Source: an uncultured Clostridium sp.
GTDB taxonomy: Bacteria; Bacillota; Clostridia; Lachnospirales; Lachnospiraceae
Assembly: GCA_947644195.1 (NCBI GenBank)
Contig: CANRZB010000012.1
Location: 1-64,000 of the forward strand
Direction: 5' to 3'
Length of the DNA stretch: 64,000 nucleotides
The position numbers and the translations under genes were made by a program. Below are positions 54,002 to 63,011 of this stretch, piece by piece. Each line of letters starts with the position of its first letter. Positions within the stretch are counted from its first letter, which is position 1. The notes under the pieces are model-generated. The model did not search any database and had not been told where the DNA came from. It worked only from the letters and a program-made list of their open reading frames with translations.

Positions 54002-54745
54002 TCACAAATCTATGTCTCGACGATATAACGATAACGGCAATTCCAACCCATGCGATTCCAATAACAATTGATTTTGCAGTATCTCCTTCGCCTCTCCATC
54101 TGCAACGATCAAACCATGGTCGATCAGAATGACCCGACTGCAAGTATCCATAATAAAATCCAGATCATGCGATGCTATGATTCTGGCAATATCCATAGAA
54201 TTTAAAAGATGGATCAGATTCCTACGGTTTCGGGGATCCAGAGCAGCAGAAGGCTCATCCATAATAATAATATCCGGCATCATGGATAAGACCGTTGCAA
54301 TAGAAATCAGTTTCTTTTCCCCACCGGACATACGATAAATCTGCTTCTCCCGTAAATCCAACGCCCCCACCTGTTTCAATGCCGTAATCACCCGATCCTC
54401 AATCTCTTCCTCCGGTAATCCATAATTTCTGGGGGCAAACGCCACATCCTCATACGCCGTAGACATGAAAAGCTGACTGTCGGAATCTTGAAAAACATAA
54501 CCGATTTTCTGTCGAATGGCAGCGAGCGATTTCTTTTGTAGCGGGATATCCTGGATCCTAACCGTTCCGGTAAAATCCAGATACAGACCAACCATCAATT
54601 TTAATAAAGTAGACTTACCCGCACCATTCTCTCCAATGATTCCAATCGTTTCTCCTTTCCCGACTTGGAACGTAATATCCTGCAAAACCAAATCCGTTCC
54701 ATACGCAAAAGAAAGCTGTTCCACTGACATCTCCATCTGTCCCAT
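54002..54745 (-). CDS. Nickel/cobalt ECF transporter ATPase
   Basis: I start at the ATG at 54745 (247 residues), 6 nt after GGAGG. Walker A is GENGAGKSTLL (about residues 36-46), the signature is RMSGGEKKLISIA, and Walker B is IIIMDEPSAALDP. It matches CbiO/NikO ATPases of energy-coupling factor transporters. With the NikQ- and NikMN-like genes upstream it should power nickel uptake; the larBCE genes downstream in the operon supply the reason for calling the metal nickel rather than cobalt. That choice of metal is inference. Confidence 0.93.
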   Translation of the reverse strand: MGQMEMSVEQLSFAYGTDLVLQDITFQVGKGETIGIIGENGAGKSTLLKLMVGLYLDFTGTVRIQDIPLQKKSLAAIRQKIGYVFQDSDSQLFMSTAYEDVAFAPRNYGLPEEEIEDRVITALKQVGALDLREKQIYRMSGGEKKLISIATVLSMMPDIIIMDEPSAALDPRNRRNLIHLLNSMDIARIIASHDLDFIMDTCSRVILIDHGLIVADGEAKEILQNQLLLESHGLELPLSLYRRDIDL

Positions 54746-54864
54746 GCACTTCCTCCGATCCATTCTCTATTCCATTCCTCTATTTTGTCCACCAGCATCC
54801 AAAATCCGATGATCTGCAGCATCCAAAATTTGTCACTCTCTTAATTCATTCCAGGTGTAATAAC

Positions 54865-55677
54865 CTAATTTATCATAGATTCTGCCATCTGTCCGGCCAG
54901 ACGAAATACAGGTATCCATCGCAGTAGCACCATCATCCCACACATTGTCACAAAAAAGAGCCAATCTGTCCAGGATAGTTTAATCTGCTCCCAATAAATA
55001 AATTCTCCCTGAAACCCACGCAGTCTCATGCTCTCATTGATCCGCTCTGCCCGCTCAAATGCCCGGAGCAGCAGCAATCCCACAAAACTACCCCAGGTAT
55101 TCCTTGCAATTCCCCGTTGTCCCGGAGCACGTAGCTGATATGCCTGCTGCATCCGTTCTGCTTCTTCTAGCAGCAGTCCAAGATAGCGGTATATTAACAA
55201 AACAATGGTCAAGATAGCGCTAGGTACATGACATTTCGCCAGTGAGGTACACATTTTTTCTACAGTTGTAGTGACAACAAGTAGATAAACAGCCAACACC
55301 GTATAAATTCCTTTTAGAAACAAAATCAAAAACTGCATCATTCCTGTCGTTACCGGGAATCTCCCAAAATAAAGTAAAACATCCCTTTCCGCAAACAATG
55401 GATACAATCCCATGAAAGCCACGAACGGCAATGCAATCCACAAACGGGAAACACAGAGTTTTAGAGAAATCCCCCCTGCCACAAACAAAAACACCAGGTA
55501 AATGGCCATAGAGAATAAAATTTCCCCTTTTTCCATAGGAATCTGGGTAACCATCCCAATATAGAACACCGTCAACAGCAGCTTAAACGTCGGATAAATG
55601 CGGTGTATCCACGAATCCTCCGAGGCTTCTTCCCGGATCTGATGTAATTGCTGCACTGCCTGCTCCATCTTACTCAT
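54865..55677 (-). CDS. Nickel/cobalt ECF transporter transmembrane protein (CbiQ/NikQ-like)
   Basis: I start at the ATG at 55677 (270 residues), which overlaps the stop of the NikMN gene by 8 nt; the longer upstream frame is only a shadow of that gene. About five to six membrane helices are visible (starting near residues 30, 50, 85 and 105 and at the C-terminus). The conserved cytoplasmic region with the coupling motifs is present: SLAKCHVPSAILTIVLLIYR, EAERMQQAYQLRAPGQ and ERAERINESMRLRGF. It should be the T-component joining the ATPase to the metal-binding subunit. Confidence 0.9.
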   Translation of the reverse strand: MSKMEQAVQQLHQIREEASEDSWIHRIYPTFKLLLTVFYIGMVTQIPMEKGEILFSMAIYLVFLFVAGGISLKLCVSRLWIALPFVAFMGLYPLFAERDVLLYFGRFPVTTGMMQFLILFLKGIYTVLAVYLLVVTTTVEKMCTSLAKCHVPSAILTIVLLIYRYLGLLLEEAERMQQAYQLRAPGQRGIARNTWGSFVGLLLLRAFERAERINESMRLRGFQGEFIYWEQIKLSWTDWLFFVTMCGMMVLLRWIPVFRLAGQMAESMIN

Positions 55678-56680
55678 AGGCGCCCCCATCCCGTTTCCGA
55701 TCTGACAGACGCCGGCAACTGCGGAAGACCTTTGCAGCACCAATACTGAAAAGCAGCACCAGAACGGCTCCCACAATACCAGACACTGCGGTTCCGGCAG
55801 GCAGCTCACTTGTTTTCCATCCATAATCCGGCAACACCGCAAGGTACTCCTGCACCTTTTCTACAACTGTCTCCTTCCCAGGCAGCTCCGTACTTCCCGT
55901 TAATTTTTGGATCGACCATTCCAGTCCATCTGGTTTCGCAGAAGCAAACAGAGATAGCCCGCCTCCCATCAAAACCGTCAGCAACAATAATACTGGTATC
56001 GTCCATACGGAACGACCTGTTTTCCCACTTTCCTGTCTCATTCCAACGCCCCAGAACAGTTCCGGCCTGGTCTGGTAAATAAAAATGAGAACGGCAGAAG
56101 TAATGAATCCCTCAACCAAACCAATTGCCAGATGAATCGGCTGCATCCAGAGTAAAAATACCGAAAACGGCAACGAAGTAATTCCTGAAACAGCAGTCTC
56201 CAGGACCACAGAAAATGCTCCCAGCTGCAACGTGAGCGTACAGCCAACCAACGAAGCCACCGTAATTTTCTTTTGGGTCATCCCCTTACCCATGATCTGT
56301 TTCCAGATCCATGCGCCAATAAAACATCCATAGAATGACATATTCCAAACGTTGCAGCCCAGTGCAAGCAATCCGCCATCTGCAAACACCAGGCATTGTA
56401 TCAGAAGCACCCCGAACATCGTCAAAAATCCCCGGCAGGGCCCTAACAATGCTGCCAGTAGTAGACCACCACACAAATGCCCGGAAGAACCAGTTCCCGG
56501 TATCGTAAAATTAATCATTTGTGCCGCAAAGACAAAGGCTCCCATCACTCCCATGATAGGAATTTTTTTCTCATCCTCCTCCTGTCTGATCTGCCGCACG
56601 GAATATCCGGCAGCGCCCATGCTACATACCGACATAACGCCGGCTACCGCCGGCACCACTAACGCATCTGCCATATGCAT
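55670..56680 (-). CDS. Nickel/cobalt-binding subunit, CbiM-CbiN fusion (NikMN-like)
   Basis: This 336-residue protein starts MHMADALV, whose free N-terminus and His2 form the metal site of CbiM/NikM. A CbiM-type membrane domain follows (VFAAQMINFTIPGTGSSGHL, GCNVWNMSFYGCFIGAW). After about residue 225 a NikN-like part with two membrane helices and an extracytoplasmic loop (GLEWSIQKLTGSTELPGKET) is fused. The fused form is called NikMN in nickel systems. It is encoded behind DUF3842 and ahead of NikQ and NikO genes. Substrate choice (Ni2+) follows from the lar genes in the operon. Confidence 0.92.
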   Translation of the reverse strand: MHMADALVVPAVAGVMSVCSMGAAGYSVRQIRQEEDEKKIPIMGVMGAFVFAAQMINFTIPGTGSSGHLCGGLLLAALLGPCRGFLTMFGVLLIQCLVFADGGLLALGCNVWNMSFYGCFIGAWIWKQIMGKGMTQKKITVASLVGCTLTLQLGAFSVVLETAVSGITSLPFSVFLLWMQPIHLAIGLVEGFITSAVLIFIYQTRPELFWGVGMRQESGKTGRSVWTIPVLLLLTVLMGGGLSLFASAKPDGLEWSIQKLTGSTELPGKETVVEKVQEYLAVLPDYGWKTSELPAGTAVSGIVGAVLVLLFSIGAAKVFRSCRRLSDRKRDGGAYE

Positions 56681-56756
56681 ATTATTTTTCCTCCTTACTA
56701 TAATTTCCTCAAGAAAGTTCTATGGAATCATAGAGATGGTTCCCTATAACAAACAA

Positions 56757-56793
56757 AAGACATGCTGTCCCATTTTAGGTACAAACATGTCTT
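56757..56793 (-). terminator. Hairpin between DUF3842 and NikMN genes
   Basis: On the minus strand AAGACATG pairs with CATGTCTT around a 21-nt loop and is followed by TTGTTTGTT. It may attenuate read-through from DUF3842 into the transporter genes. A possible promoter (TTGTTT, 18 bp, TATGAT) follows at about 56728-56757. Confidence 0.5.
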
Positions 56794-56812
56794 CCTGACA
56801 TCATAGAAACCA

Positions 56813-57226
56813 CTATTCACATTCAAACTCTTTTTCCAGTTGTGCAACCGCCTGAGACACCAACTCACTCATAGATAACGAAGCAACACCCACAACCATG
56901 GTATCGCATTTATTCAGTGGAATCAGAACCTTTCTGGCCCTGCTTCTGCCAATTGCCACTGCCATCTCTGCCGTAATCTCACCGACCAGCGCATCTGCAA
57001 TTACAATTCCCATCGGCCCTAAGATTACATCTGCTGTCTGTGAGGCAACCCTCACTGGATTTTCCCCGGTTGCCGCCTGATCCGGACCCGCTTTTAGCAT
57101 ATTAGCGGTAGCGATACTATTCGTTCCAATCGCTGTGATTTCTGCCTGGGGCAGTTTCTCCCTGACTCCTTCAATGAGCAGTTTTCCCATCTTTCCGCCT
57201 TGTCCATCTATAATCAGAATATGCAC
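56813..57226 (-). CDS. DUF3842 protein
   Basis: This 137-residue protein starts with GTG at 57226 and GAGGT about 5 nt upstream. It has a Rossmann-like N-terminus (HILIIDGQGGKMGKLLIEGV) and matches DUF3842, a small Clostridial family without known function. Other segments are ALVGEITAEMAVAIGRSRAR and VLIPLNKCDTMVVGVAS. It is the first long gene of the nickel operon, so a link to metal or cofactor handling is plausible but not shown. One Cys-Asp pair near the end (NKCD) could bind metal. Confidence 0.85.
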   Translation of the reverse strand: MHILIIDGQGGKMGKLLIEGVREKLPQAEITAIGTNSIATANMLKAGPDQAATGENPVRVASQTADVILGPMGIVIADALVGEITAEMAVAIGRSRARKVLIPLNKCDTMVVGVASLSMSELVSQAVAQLEKEFECE

Positions 57227-57229
57227 TTT

Positions 57230-57301
57230 CTACCTCATTTCCCGGTTATCCACTTCCTTAGAAATTCCTACCGCCATACAGAACGCTTCTTCCGTCCCCA
57301 T
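57230..57301 (-). CDS. Possible 23-codon leader peptide upstream of DUF3842
   Basis: Directly after the promoter at 57329-57357 an ATG at 57301 with AGGAAAGGA 5 nt upstream opens a 23-codon frame. It ends in TAG three nucleotides before the GTG start of DUF3842, so translation could be coupled. The product contains one Cys and no hydrophobic segment. The good RBS and the tight fit to the next gene argue for translation; its short length keeps it uncertain. Confidence 0.45.
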   Translation of the reverse strand: MGTEEAFCMAVGISKEVDNREMR

Positions 57302-57328
57302 GACGATCCTTTCCTTTCAAACATCCCT

Positions 57329-57357
57329 ATACTAACATACCCCCTGTTTTGCGTCAA
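57329..57357 (-). promoter_or_regulatory. Promoter for the DUF3842/nickel operon
   Basis: On the minus strand TTGACG and TAGTAT are separated by exactly 17 bp, about 28 nt upstream of the leader peptide ATG. I saw no clear nickel-regulator operator. Confidence 0.7.
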
Positions 57358-57401
57358 GACGCCCTCTCTCACAATTCATTGATCAGCAAGCGGTGTTTAT
57401 G

Positions 57402-57410
57402 TGTTATAAT
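57402..57410 (+). promoter_or_regulatory. Extended -10 promoter for metF
   Basis: TGTTATAAT is an extended -10 element. No good -35 was found at the usual distance. It lies about 92 nt before the metF ATG. I looked for SAM or T-box riboswitch features in the leader and found none. Confidence 0.55.
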
Positions 57411-57502
57411 AGTTCTATCTTCTATGCGGCAGTAACCGCTTACTTTTATCATACCAACCGGGCAAAATCAGGAAACCCCTGTTTTCAAAGAAAGGAATTG
57501 AA

Positions 57503-58363
57503 ATGAAACTTTCCAATCTATACACAGAAAAAAAGAAAAGCCTCTCCTTTGAGATTTTTCCACCAAAGAAAGACAGTGAATTAAAAAATATTGATGAAAC
57601 CTTAGAAGTGCTGTGTGAATTGAACCCTGATTTTATCAGTGTTACTTTTGGTGCAGGCGGCGGATCTAACCGCAACCGCACCATAGAACTAGCCAAAAAA
57701 ATAAAAAATGAGTACCAGGTGGAACCAGTCGTTCATTTAACCTGTTTGCATTATAGCAAAGCAGAAATTGATGAATTTATCAAAATATTAACCCACGAGG
57801 GATTACAGAATATTTTGGCGCTCCGGGGAGACCGAACTCCTGACATCCCCGAAAAAGAAGATTTTAAGCATGCGTCTGACCTCATCGCTTACTTAAAACA
57901 AAACGGCGATTTCTGTTTTCTCGGCGCCTGCTATCCCGAATGTCATCCCGAATCAGAAAATCGGATTCAGGAAATCAAATATACCAGAGAAAAAATTAAT
58001 GCAGGAGCAGAAATTTTCTTGTCGCAATTATTTTTTGATAATGCCCTCTTTTTCCGTTTCGTGGAAGACTGCCGAATTGCAGAGATCAACGTGCCGATCA
58101 TTCCAGGGATCATGCCTGTCATCAATGCCTCCCAGATCAAACGGATGGTTACCATGTGTGGAGCAACCTTCCTGGAACGTTTTCAAAAAATCATACATAA
58201 ATACGAAGATAACAAAGAAGCTCTTTTTGATGCCGGTATGTCATATGCCCTCAGCCAGATTATTGATCTACTGGTGAACGACATTGATGGAATCCATTTA
58301 TATACTATGAACAATCCACTCGTCGCCAGAAAAATATGCGAGGGAATCCGCAACATTATTTGA
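57503..58363 (+). CDS. metF: Methylenetetrahydrofolate reductase
   Basis: This 286-residue protein matches bacterial MetF, which reduces 5,10-methylene-THF to 5-methyl-THF with FAD. Family motifs are visible: SFEIFPPKKDSELKNIDETL, FISVTFGAGGGSNRNRTIEL, HLTCLHYSKAEIDEF, ILALRGDRTPD, SQLFFDNALFFRFVEDCR and IIPGIMPVINASQIKR. The RBS AAAGGAATTGAA stands before the ATG. It is one of few plus-strand genes and is flanked by opposing neighbours on both sides. In acetogenic gut bacteria MetF also serves the Wood-Ljungdahl path; no other genes of that path are here. Confidence 0.95.
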   Translation: MKLSNLYTEKKKSLSFEIFPPKKDSELKNIDETLEVLCELNPDFISVTFGAGGGSNRNRTIELAKKIKNEYQVEPVVHLTCLHYSKAEIDEFIKILTHEGLQNILALRGDRTPDIPEKEDFKHASDLIAYLKQNGDFCFLGACYPECHPESENRIQEIKYTREKINAGAEIFLSQLFFDNALFFRFVEDCRIAEINVPIIPGIMPVINASQIKRMVTMCGATFLERFQKIIHKYEDNKEALFDAGMSYALSQIIDLLVNDIDGIHLYTMNNPLVARKICEGIRNII

Positions 58364-58377
58364 TGAAAAATCACGAA

Positions 58378-58407
58378 TGCCACCGGCAATCAGCAACGCC
58401 GGTGGCA
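58378..58407. terminator. Terminator-like hairpin between metF and DUF362
   Basis: TGCCACCGGC pairs perfectly with GCCGGTGGCA around a 10-nt loop between two convergent genes. T-rich sequence follows on the plus strand (CTTGTTTAT) and ATTCGTGATTTTTC on the minus strand, so it may serve both. Confidence 0.7.
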
Positions 58408-58412
58408 CTTGT

Positions 58413-59279
58413 TTATGATAATTCAATGAATTCATACTCTCGGCTGCCATATCCCAATTTCGCAGCCGCTTCGATGGTGTGCACGCCATTTCTGGATTCG
58501 ATCCGTTCTATCAAGTGGTCCCTGCCCGGATCATCAGACTGATACACCAGATCCAGGCATGCCTGGTCTAATGCGATCGGATCCAGGGAAGCCAGGATCC
58601 CAATATCCTGCATGCAAGGATCTTCTGCCACAGCACAGCAATCACAATCAACCGACATATTACACATGACATTGACATATGCCAATTTCCCATCAAAATA
58701 TTGAACAATCGAAGATGCCGCATCCGCCATAGATTCCAGAAAGGAATCGTGGTCAGAATTCCAGAAATCGTCCACATTGCCCACCCCGTGGATATATGCC
58801 TTTCCATAGGAAGAAGCCAGACCAATCGAAATATTTTTGATTGCTCCACCAAATCCACCCATCGGATGACCCTTGAAATGGGACAGCACTAACATGGAGT
58901 CATAATTCTTCATATGATCCCCGACAAAATTCTTGTGGATCTTGTTTCCATTCTCAATAGCGAGCTCAATTTCTCCGTCCGCATCCATAATATCCACCGT
59001 AGCAATACCAGTCCAACCATGATTTTCCATGGTTTTACAATGCTTCTCCGTCGTATTCCTTTCCCCTTCATAGGCTGTATTACACTCCACAATCGTACCA
59101 TTTACCTGGTCAATGATTGGCTTCCAAAATTCCGGCCGAATAAAGTTCTGATTACCTACCTCCCCGGAATGAAGTTTCACTGCCACATTCCCTGGCAGGT
59201 CCACTCCCAATGCCTCATAGATACTCATCACAGCTTCCGGTGTAATCTCACGGATACAAAACACTTTTGATTTGCTCAT
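58413..59279 (-). CDS. DUF362 domain protein
   Basis: I start at the ATG at 59279 (288 residues), 8 nt after GGAGGAG. It matches the DUF362 family: NVAVKLHSGEVGNQNFIRPE near the start, SMLVLSHFKGHPMGGFGGAI, IKNISIGLASSYGKAYIHG and ASLDPIALDQACLDLVY. Cys residues cluster in MSVDCDCCAVAEDPCM, which could hold a metal or iron-sulfur centre, although no classic ferredoxin CxxCxxCxxxC motif is seen. The role of DUF362 proteins is not settled. It lies just downstream of the NSS transporter gene on the same strand. Confidence 0.88.
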   Translation of the reverse strand: MSKSKVFCIREITPEAVMSIYEALGVDLPGNVAVKLHSGEVGNQNFIRPEFWKPIIDQVNGTIVECNTAYEGERNTTEKHCKTMENHGWTGIATVDIMDADGEIELAIENGNKIHKNFVGDHMKNYDSMLVLSHFKGHPMGGFGGAIKNISIGLASSYGKAYIHGVGNVDDFWNSDHDSFLESMADAASSIVQYFDGKLAYVNVMCNMSVDCDCCAVAEDPCMQDIGILASLDPIALDQACLDLVYQSDDPGRDHLIERIESRNGVHTIEAAAKLGYGSREYEFIELS

Positions 59280-59315
59280 AACAAAATCTCCTCCTTCCAA
59301 ATACGCATCCTATTT

Positions 59316-60722
59316 TTATATTGCCGTCAAAATACCTAAAGATTTTAACAACAAAATGATCAAAAGTACAGGCGCAATATAACGGATCATTACCGTATAT
59401 AAATATTTTCTGCCAAACTTGCAACCTGACTTTTCCACCTCATCAATAATACATTTCGGCTTGATTACCCAGCCAACCAAAATACAAGTACCAATCGCTA
59501 CCAGAGGCATCAAGCAATTATTGCTGATATAATCCATCACATCCAGAATCTGTGCAGACGCACCATTTGGCAGTTTGATATTAAAGTATAACATATTATA
59601 TCCCCAACATACCATAATTCCAGCAACTAACGCAATCCCTGTCTCAATCAACGTAGCCTTCTCCCGGGACCAGTGGAACTTATCCATCAGACTAGAAACC
59701 ACAGCCTCCATAACAGATACTGCACTGGTAATCGCCGCAAACAGAACCATCGCAAAAAACAAAGCACCTACCACATTTCCAATTTTTCCCATGGAATCAA
59801 AGACCTTCGGCAGAGAGACAAACATCAGGCTTGGGCCGGACGCTCCCATTCCTTCCCGTCCCATAAAACAAAATACAGCTGGAAGAATCATGACCCCTGC
59901 CAGAAAAGCAACTCCCGTATCAAATATCTCAATTTGATTGATGGATGATCTTAAATCTGCATCATCCTTGACATAGGAACCATAGGCAATCATAATTCCC
60001 ATGGCCACGCTTAGGCTAAAGAATAACTGCCCCATAGCATCTAACAATACCGAGAAAAATTTCTTAACGGTAATCCCATGTAAATCTGGCACAAGATAGA
60101 TTTTCAATCCCTGCAAACCGGTTCTGGTTACCCCGCTGGCATCCGTATATGTGATAGTCAATGAAAATACTGCGATGATTAACACAAGTAACAGTAAAAT
60201 TGGCATCAAAATCTTAGAAGATGATTCTATCCCTCGATTGACACCACGGAAAATAATAAAGGAAACCACCAGAAGAAAAATGATCATTAAGATCATTGGT
60301 TCTGCTTCTTTACTGATAAACGTGGTAAAATAGGTGTCCGTTGCTGCCTTTGCACCTTCCCCCGTTAAAAATACCAGGAAATACTTAATAACCCAGCCTC
60401 CAATGGCACAGTAATACGGCATGATAATGATAGGAACCAAACAGGCCAGAATCCCCAAAAAACCCCACTTTTCCTGCAACTTAGTATATGCCGTCAATGG
60501 ACTCTGTTTCGTTTTCCTTCCTATGGCAATCTCTGTCGTAAGCAACGTAAATCCAAACGTAACCGCCAAAATCAGGTAGATAACCAGAAACAGGCCGCCG
60601 CCATCCTTTGCCGCAAGATAGGGAAAACGCCAAATATTTCCTAAACCAACTGCGCTGCCCGCCGCCGCTAATACAAAACCAATGGATCCTGAAAATGAAT
60701 TTCTCTTCTTACCTTTTTTCAT
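59316..60722 (-). CDS. Neurotransmitter:sodium symporter family transporter
   Basis: This 468-residue protein has about eleven to twelve membrane helices and the NSS family signatures: GFVLAAAGSAVGLGNIWRFP in helix 1 (unwound ligand- and Na+-binding region), TEIAIGRKTKQSP, and SLSVAMGIMIAYGSY in helix 6. It should import an amino acid or similar solute with sodium (LeuT-like/YhdH-like). The substrate cannot be read. The gene ends 37 nt before the DUF362 start, so the two may be co-transcribed. Confidence 0.95.
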   Translation of the reverse strand: MKKGKKRNSFSGSIGFVLAAAGSAVGLGNIWRFPYLAAKDGGGLFLVIYLILAVTFGFTLLTTEIAIGRKTKQSPLTAYTKLQEKWGFLGILACLVPIIIMPYYCAIGGWVIKYFLVFLTGEGAKAATDTYFTTFISKEAEPMILMIIFLLVVSFIIFRGVNRGIESSSKILMPILLLLVLIIAVFSLTITYTDASGVTRTGLQGLKIYLVPDLHGITVKKFFSVLLDAMGQLFFSLSVAMGIMIAYGSYVKDDADLRSSINQIEIFDTGVAFLAGVMILPAVFCFMGREGMGASGPSLMFVSLPKVFDSMGKIGNVVGALFFAMVLFAAITSAVSVMEAVVSSLMDKFHWSREKATLIETGIALVAGIMVCWGYNMLYFNIKLPNGASAQILDVMDYISNNCLMPLVAIGTCILVGWVIKPKCIIDEVEKSGCKFGRKYLYTVMIRYIAPVLLIILLLKSLGILTAI

Positions 60723-60860
60723 CTTTTCCTCATTTCTACACTGCCTTTTAATTCATTCGTTTCGTGCCACAATGCAGACACATTATAACACAATTACCAT
60801 ATAAATGGAATAATCATTCCTCAAAACGTCCAAGTACCACCTTTTTTATTTTCCTGTCAA

Positions 60861-60910
60861 AAACCAGGGTGCCTGAACACAAATCAATTATGTATCCAGA
60901 CACCCTGGTT
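60861..60910 (-). terminator. Terminator after the chemotaxis operon
   Basis: AACCAGGGTG-CCTG pairs with CAG-CACCCTGGTT around a loop of about 22 nt. On the minus strand it is followed by TTTTTGAC, about 58 nt after the MCP stop. Confidence 0.85.
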
Positions 60911-60967
60911 CTCATTCTATTGTTCTATTCTATGAATTACCGATCCACAGAAGATGACTTGCTCCTA

Positions 60968-62428
60968 TTAATATTTGCCAAATCCGTCATCAAAGGAAAT
61001 TACCTGCTCACTGTTAATGCTGCCGGAACCGGAATACTGAGAGGAACCACCTGCAGAATTACCGTCACCCAGATTGTAGATAGAAAGCATCTCGCGCATT
61101 CTGGATGCCTGGTTCGATAATTCTTCACTGGCTGCCGCACATTCCTCACTGGTAGCAGAGTTGGTCTGTACCACCTGTGATACCTGTGTGATTGCCTGCT
61201 CGATCTGTGATACTGCGGTTGCCTGATAATTAGAAGACTCTGCAATACCATTGATAATCGTCTCACTATCCTGTACTACGTTAGAGATCTCTTCCATTGC
61301 TTTGGCAGTCTCATCTACAATCTTAGAACCAGAATCTACCTTACTGATAGAATCCTCGATCAACTCGGTAGTCTCAGCAGCAGCTGCTGCACTCTTGGCA
61401 GCCAGGCTTCTAACCTCCTCTGCAACAACGGCAAAACCTTTACCAGCTTCCCCTGCTCTAGCAGCCTCTACTGCTGCATTAAGAGCCAGGATATTGGTCT
61501 GGAATGCAATATCGTCAATGGTCTTAATAATCTTGGAAATACTTTCAGAAGACTTATTGATATCCTGCATTGCAGTCATCATGTCAGCCATCTGCTTGTT
61601 ACCCTGTTTTACATCGTCAATGGCACGGGATACCAGACCCGCAGCTTCATTTGCCTGCTCTGCATTGTTCTTGGTCTTCTCTGCAATCTCATCAATAGAT
61701 GCTGTAATCTCTTCAATCGCACTAGCCTGCTCTGTAGATCCCTGTGCCAATGCCTGACTTGCACTTGCTACCTGAGAAGAGCTGATCGTTACCTGGGAAC
61801 CTGCATCGCTGATATTAGACAATGCATTAAAGTTATCGTCAACCAGTTTCTTCAAAGCATTCCCCAGCATATCTTCATTACTTTTCGGAGTAACCTGTAC
61901 GGTCAGATTACCATTGGAAACCTCCTCAGCAATCGCTGCCTGCTCCTTCACATTATTGATAACTTTGGTGTACTCATCTACCAACTCACCAAACTCATCA
62001 TTATTATACTTCACGAGTTCAATCTCCGTATGACCCAGGGCAATCCGTTTTGCCGCATCAGACAACTGTCTGACAGATTTTGCAATCTGTTTTACCAAGG
62101 ATAATCCCAGGATAATTGTTACAATAATAGAAACCAGCACTAAGGCAAGACTAAAATAATTAGACAAATTTGCAGACTGCTTAATGGATTTTAAATCACC
62201 TGCTTTCGCTTCCTGAATCGCATCAATCAAAAGCTCTGCCTTTTTCTCATCCGCACCAATTTCTTCCATCTTTTCACGGACACTGACAATCTCTTCTTTC
62301 TGCATATTCGTTACGGTATTTTTAATCCGGTTTACAGATGACATTCCTGAAATAGAATTGACTGCAGTTAGGATTACCAGAATAGCAAAAGCCAAAATCA
62401 TTTTAGTTTTCATCTTCATATCTTTCAT
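60968..62428 (-). CDS. Methyl-accepting chemotaxis protein
   Basis: This 486-residue protein has an N-terminal membrane helix (about residues 9-27), a short periplasmic part of only about 50 residues, a second helix (about 72-94), a HAMP domain, and the cytoplasmic signalling domain. The hairpin tip is visible as [40 protein letters not shown] (about 305-345). The small sensory region suggests it senses through the membrane or through a partner rather than by a large ligand domain. It is the last gene of the cheA-cheW-MCP operon; RBS AGAGAGG is 9 nt before the ATG. Confidence 0.95.
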   Translation of the reverse strand: MKDMKMKTKMILAFAILVILTAVNSISGMSSVNRIKNTVTNMQKEEIVSVREKMEEIGADEKKAELLIDAIQEAKAGDLKSIKQSANLSNYFSLALVLVSIIVTIILGLSLVKQIAKSVRQLSDAAKRIALGHTEIELVKYNNDEFGELVDEYTKVINNVKEQAAIAEEVSNGNLTVQVTPKSNEDMLGNALKKLVDDNFNALSNISDAGSQVTISSSQVASASQALAQGSTEQASAIEEITASIDEIAEKTKNNAEQANEAAGLVSRAIDDVKQGNKQMADMMTAMQDINKSSESISKIIKTIDDIAFQTNILALNAAVEAARAGEAGKGFAVVAEEVRSLAAKSAAAAAETTELIEDSISKVDSGSKIVDETAKAMEEISNVVQDSETIINGIAESSNYQATAVSQIEQAITQVSQVVQTNSATSEECAAASEELSNQASRMREMLSIYNLGDGNSAGGSSQYSGSGSINSEQVISFDDGFGKY

Positions 62429-62434
62429 ATTATT

Positions 62435-62983
62435 TTACCTCTCTTCTTCTTCATTCACATCGTTTACCTGTTCGACAGCGGATAACTCCTCATCATTGAG
62501 TAACTTATCTGGATCTAACAACAATTTCACAGAATCACCAACCTTGCCGATACCATATACATATTTATGGTGTACCTTATCCGCACGGCTAATGGTCGGA
62601 GGTGGCAGGATATTGTCTTCTTTAATCTCTACCACTTCTGCAATTTTTTCTACAATCAATCCGATCAGCATAGATTTCACACTAATCACAATAATACAGG
62701 TTCTGTCATCATATTCAAAGGGTTCTTGCTGGAACCGCAAACGGACATCAATGACAGGAATGACCTTCCCTCGCAGATTAATCAGACCTTTGATATAATC
62801 TTCGGTTTCAGGAATCTCTGTAATCGCCTGAATCTGGATCACCTCATTCACATACTGGATCTTCAGACCATAATACTCGTTTCCCGATTTGAAAGTCATA
62901 TACTTGCCCTTTTGCGCATCTCGTTCATCCGAAGTAGCCAGGACTTCTTCTGTCTGCTTTGTCAATTCAGCTGTTTCACTCAT
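62435..62983 (-). CDS. cheW: Chemotaxis coupling protein CheW
   Basis: This 182-residue protein has the CheW beta-barrel pattern: KYMTFKSGNEYYGLKIQYVN, VIQIQAITEIPETEDYIKGL, INLRGKVIPVIDVRLRF and GLIVEKIAEVVEIKEDNI. A charged N-terminal tail of about 25 residues and an acidic C-terminal tail extend the usual 150-residue length. It links MCP receptors to the CheA kinase. It is encoded 28 nt after cheA and 6 nt before the MCP gene. Confidence 0.96.
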   Translation of the reverse strand: MSETAELTKQTEEVLATSDERDAQKGKYMTFKSGNEYYGLKIQYVNEVIQIQAITEIPETEDYIKGLINLRGKVIPVIDVRLRFQQEPFEYDDRTCIIVISVKSMLIGLIVEKIAEVVEIKEDNILPPPTISRADKVHHKYVYGIGKVGDSVKLLLDPDKLLNDEELSAVEQVNDVNEEEER

Positions 62984-63011
62984 AACGGGTATACCATTCC
63001 TTTCTGTATTT

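Noticed and set aside
57227-57400. NiCo or cobalamin riboswitch ahead of the nickel operon.
   Set aside because: None of the conserved core motifs is visible, and the leader is short.
57411-57502. SAM (S-box) or T-box element ahead of metF.
   Set aside because: Leader of about 90 nt is too short and lacks the conserved motifs.
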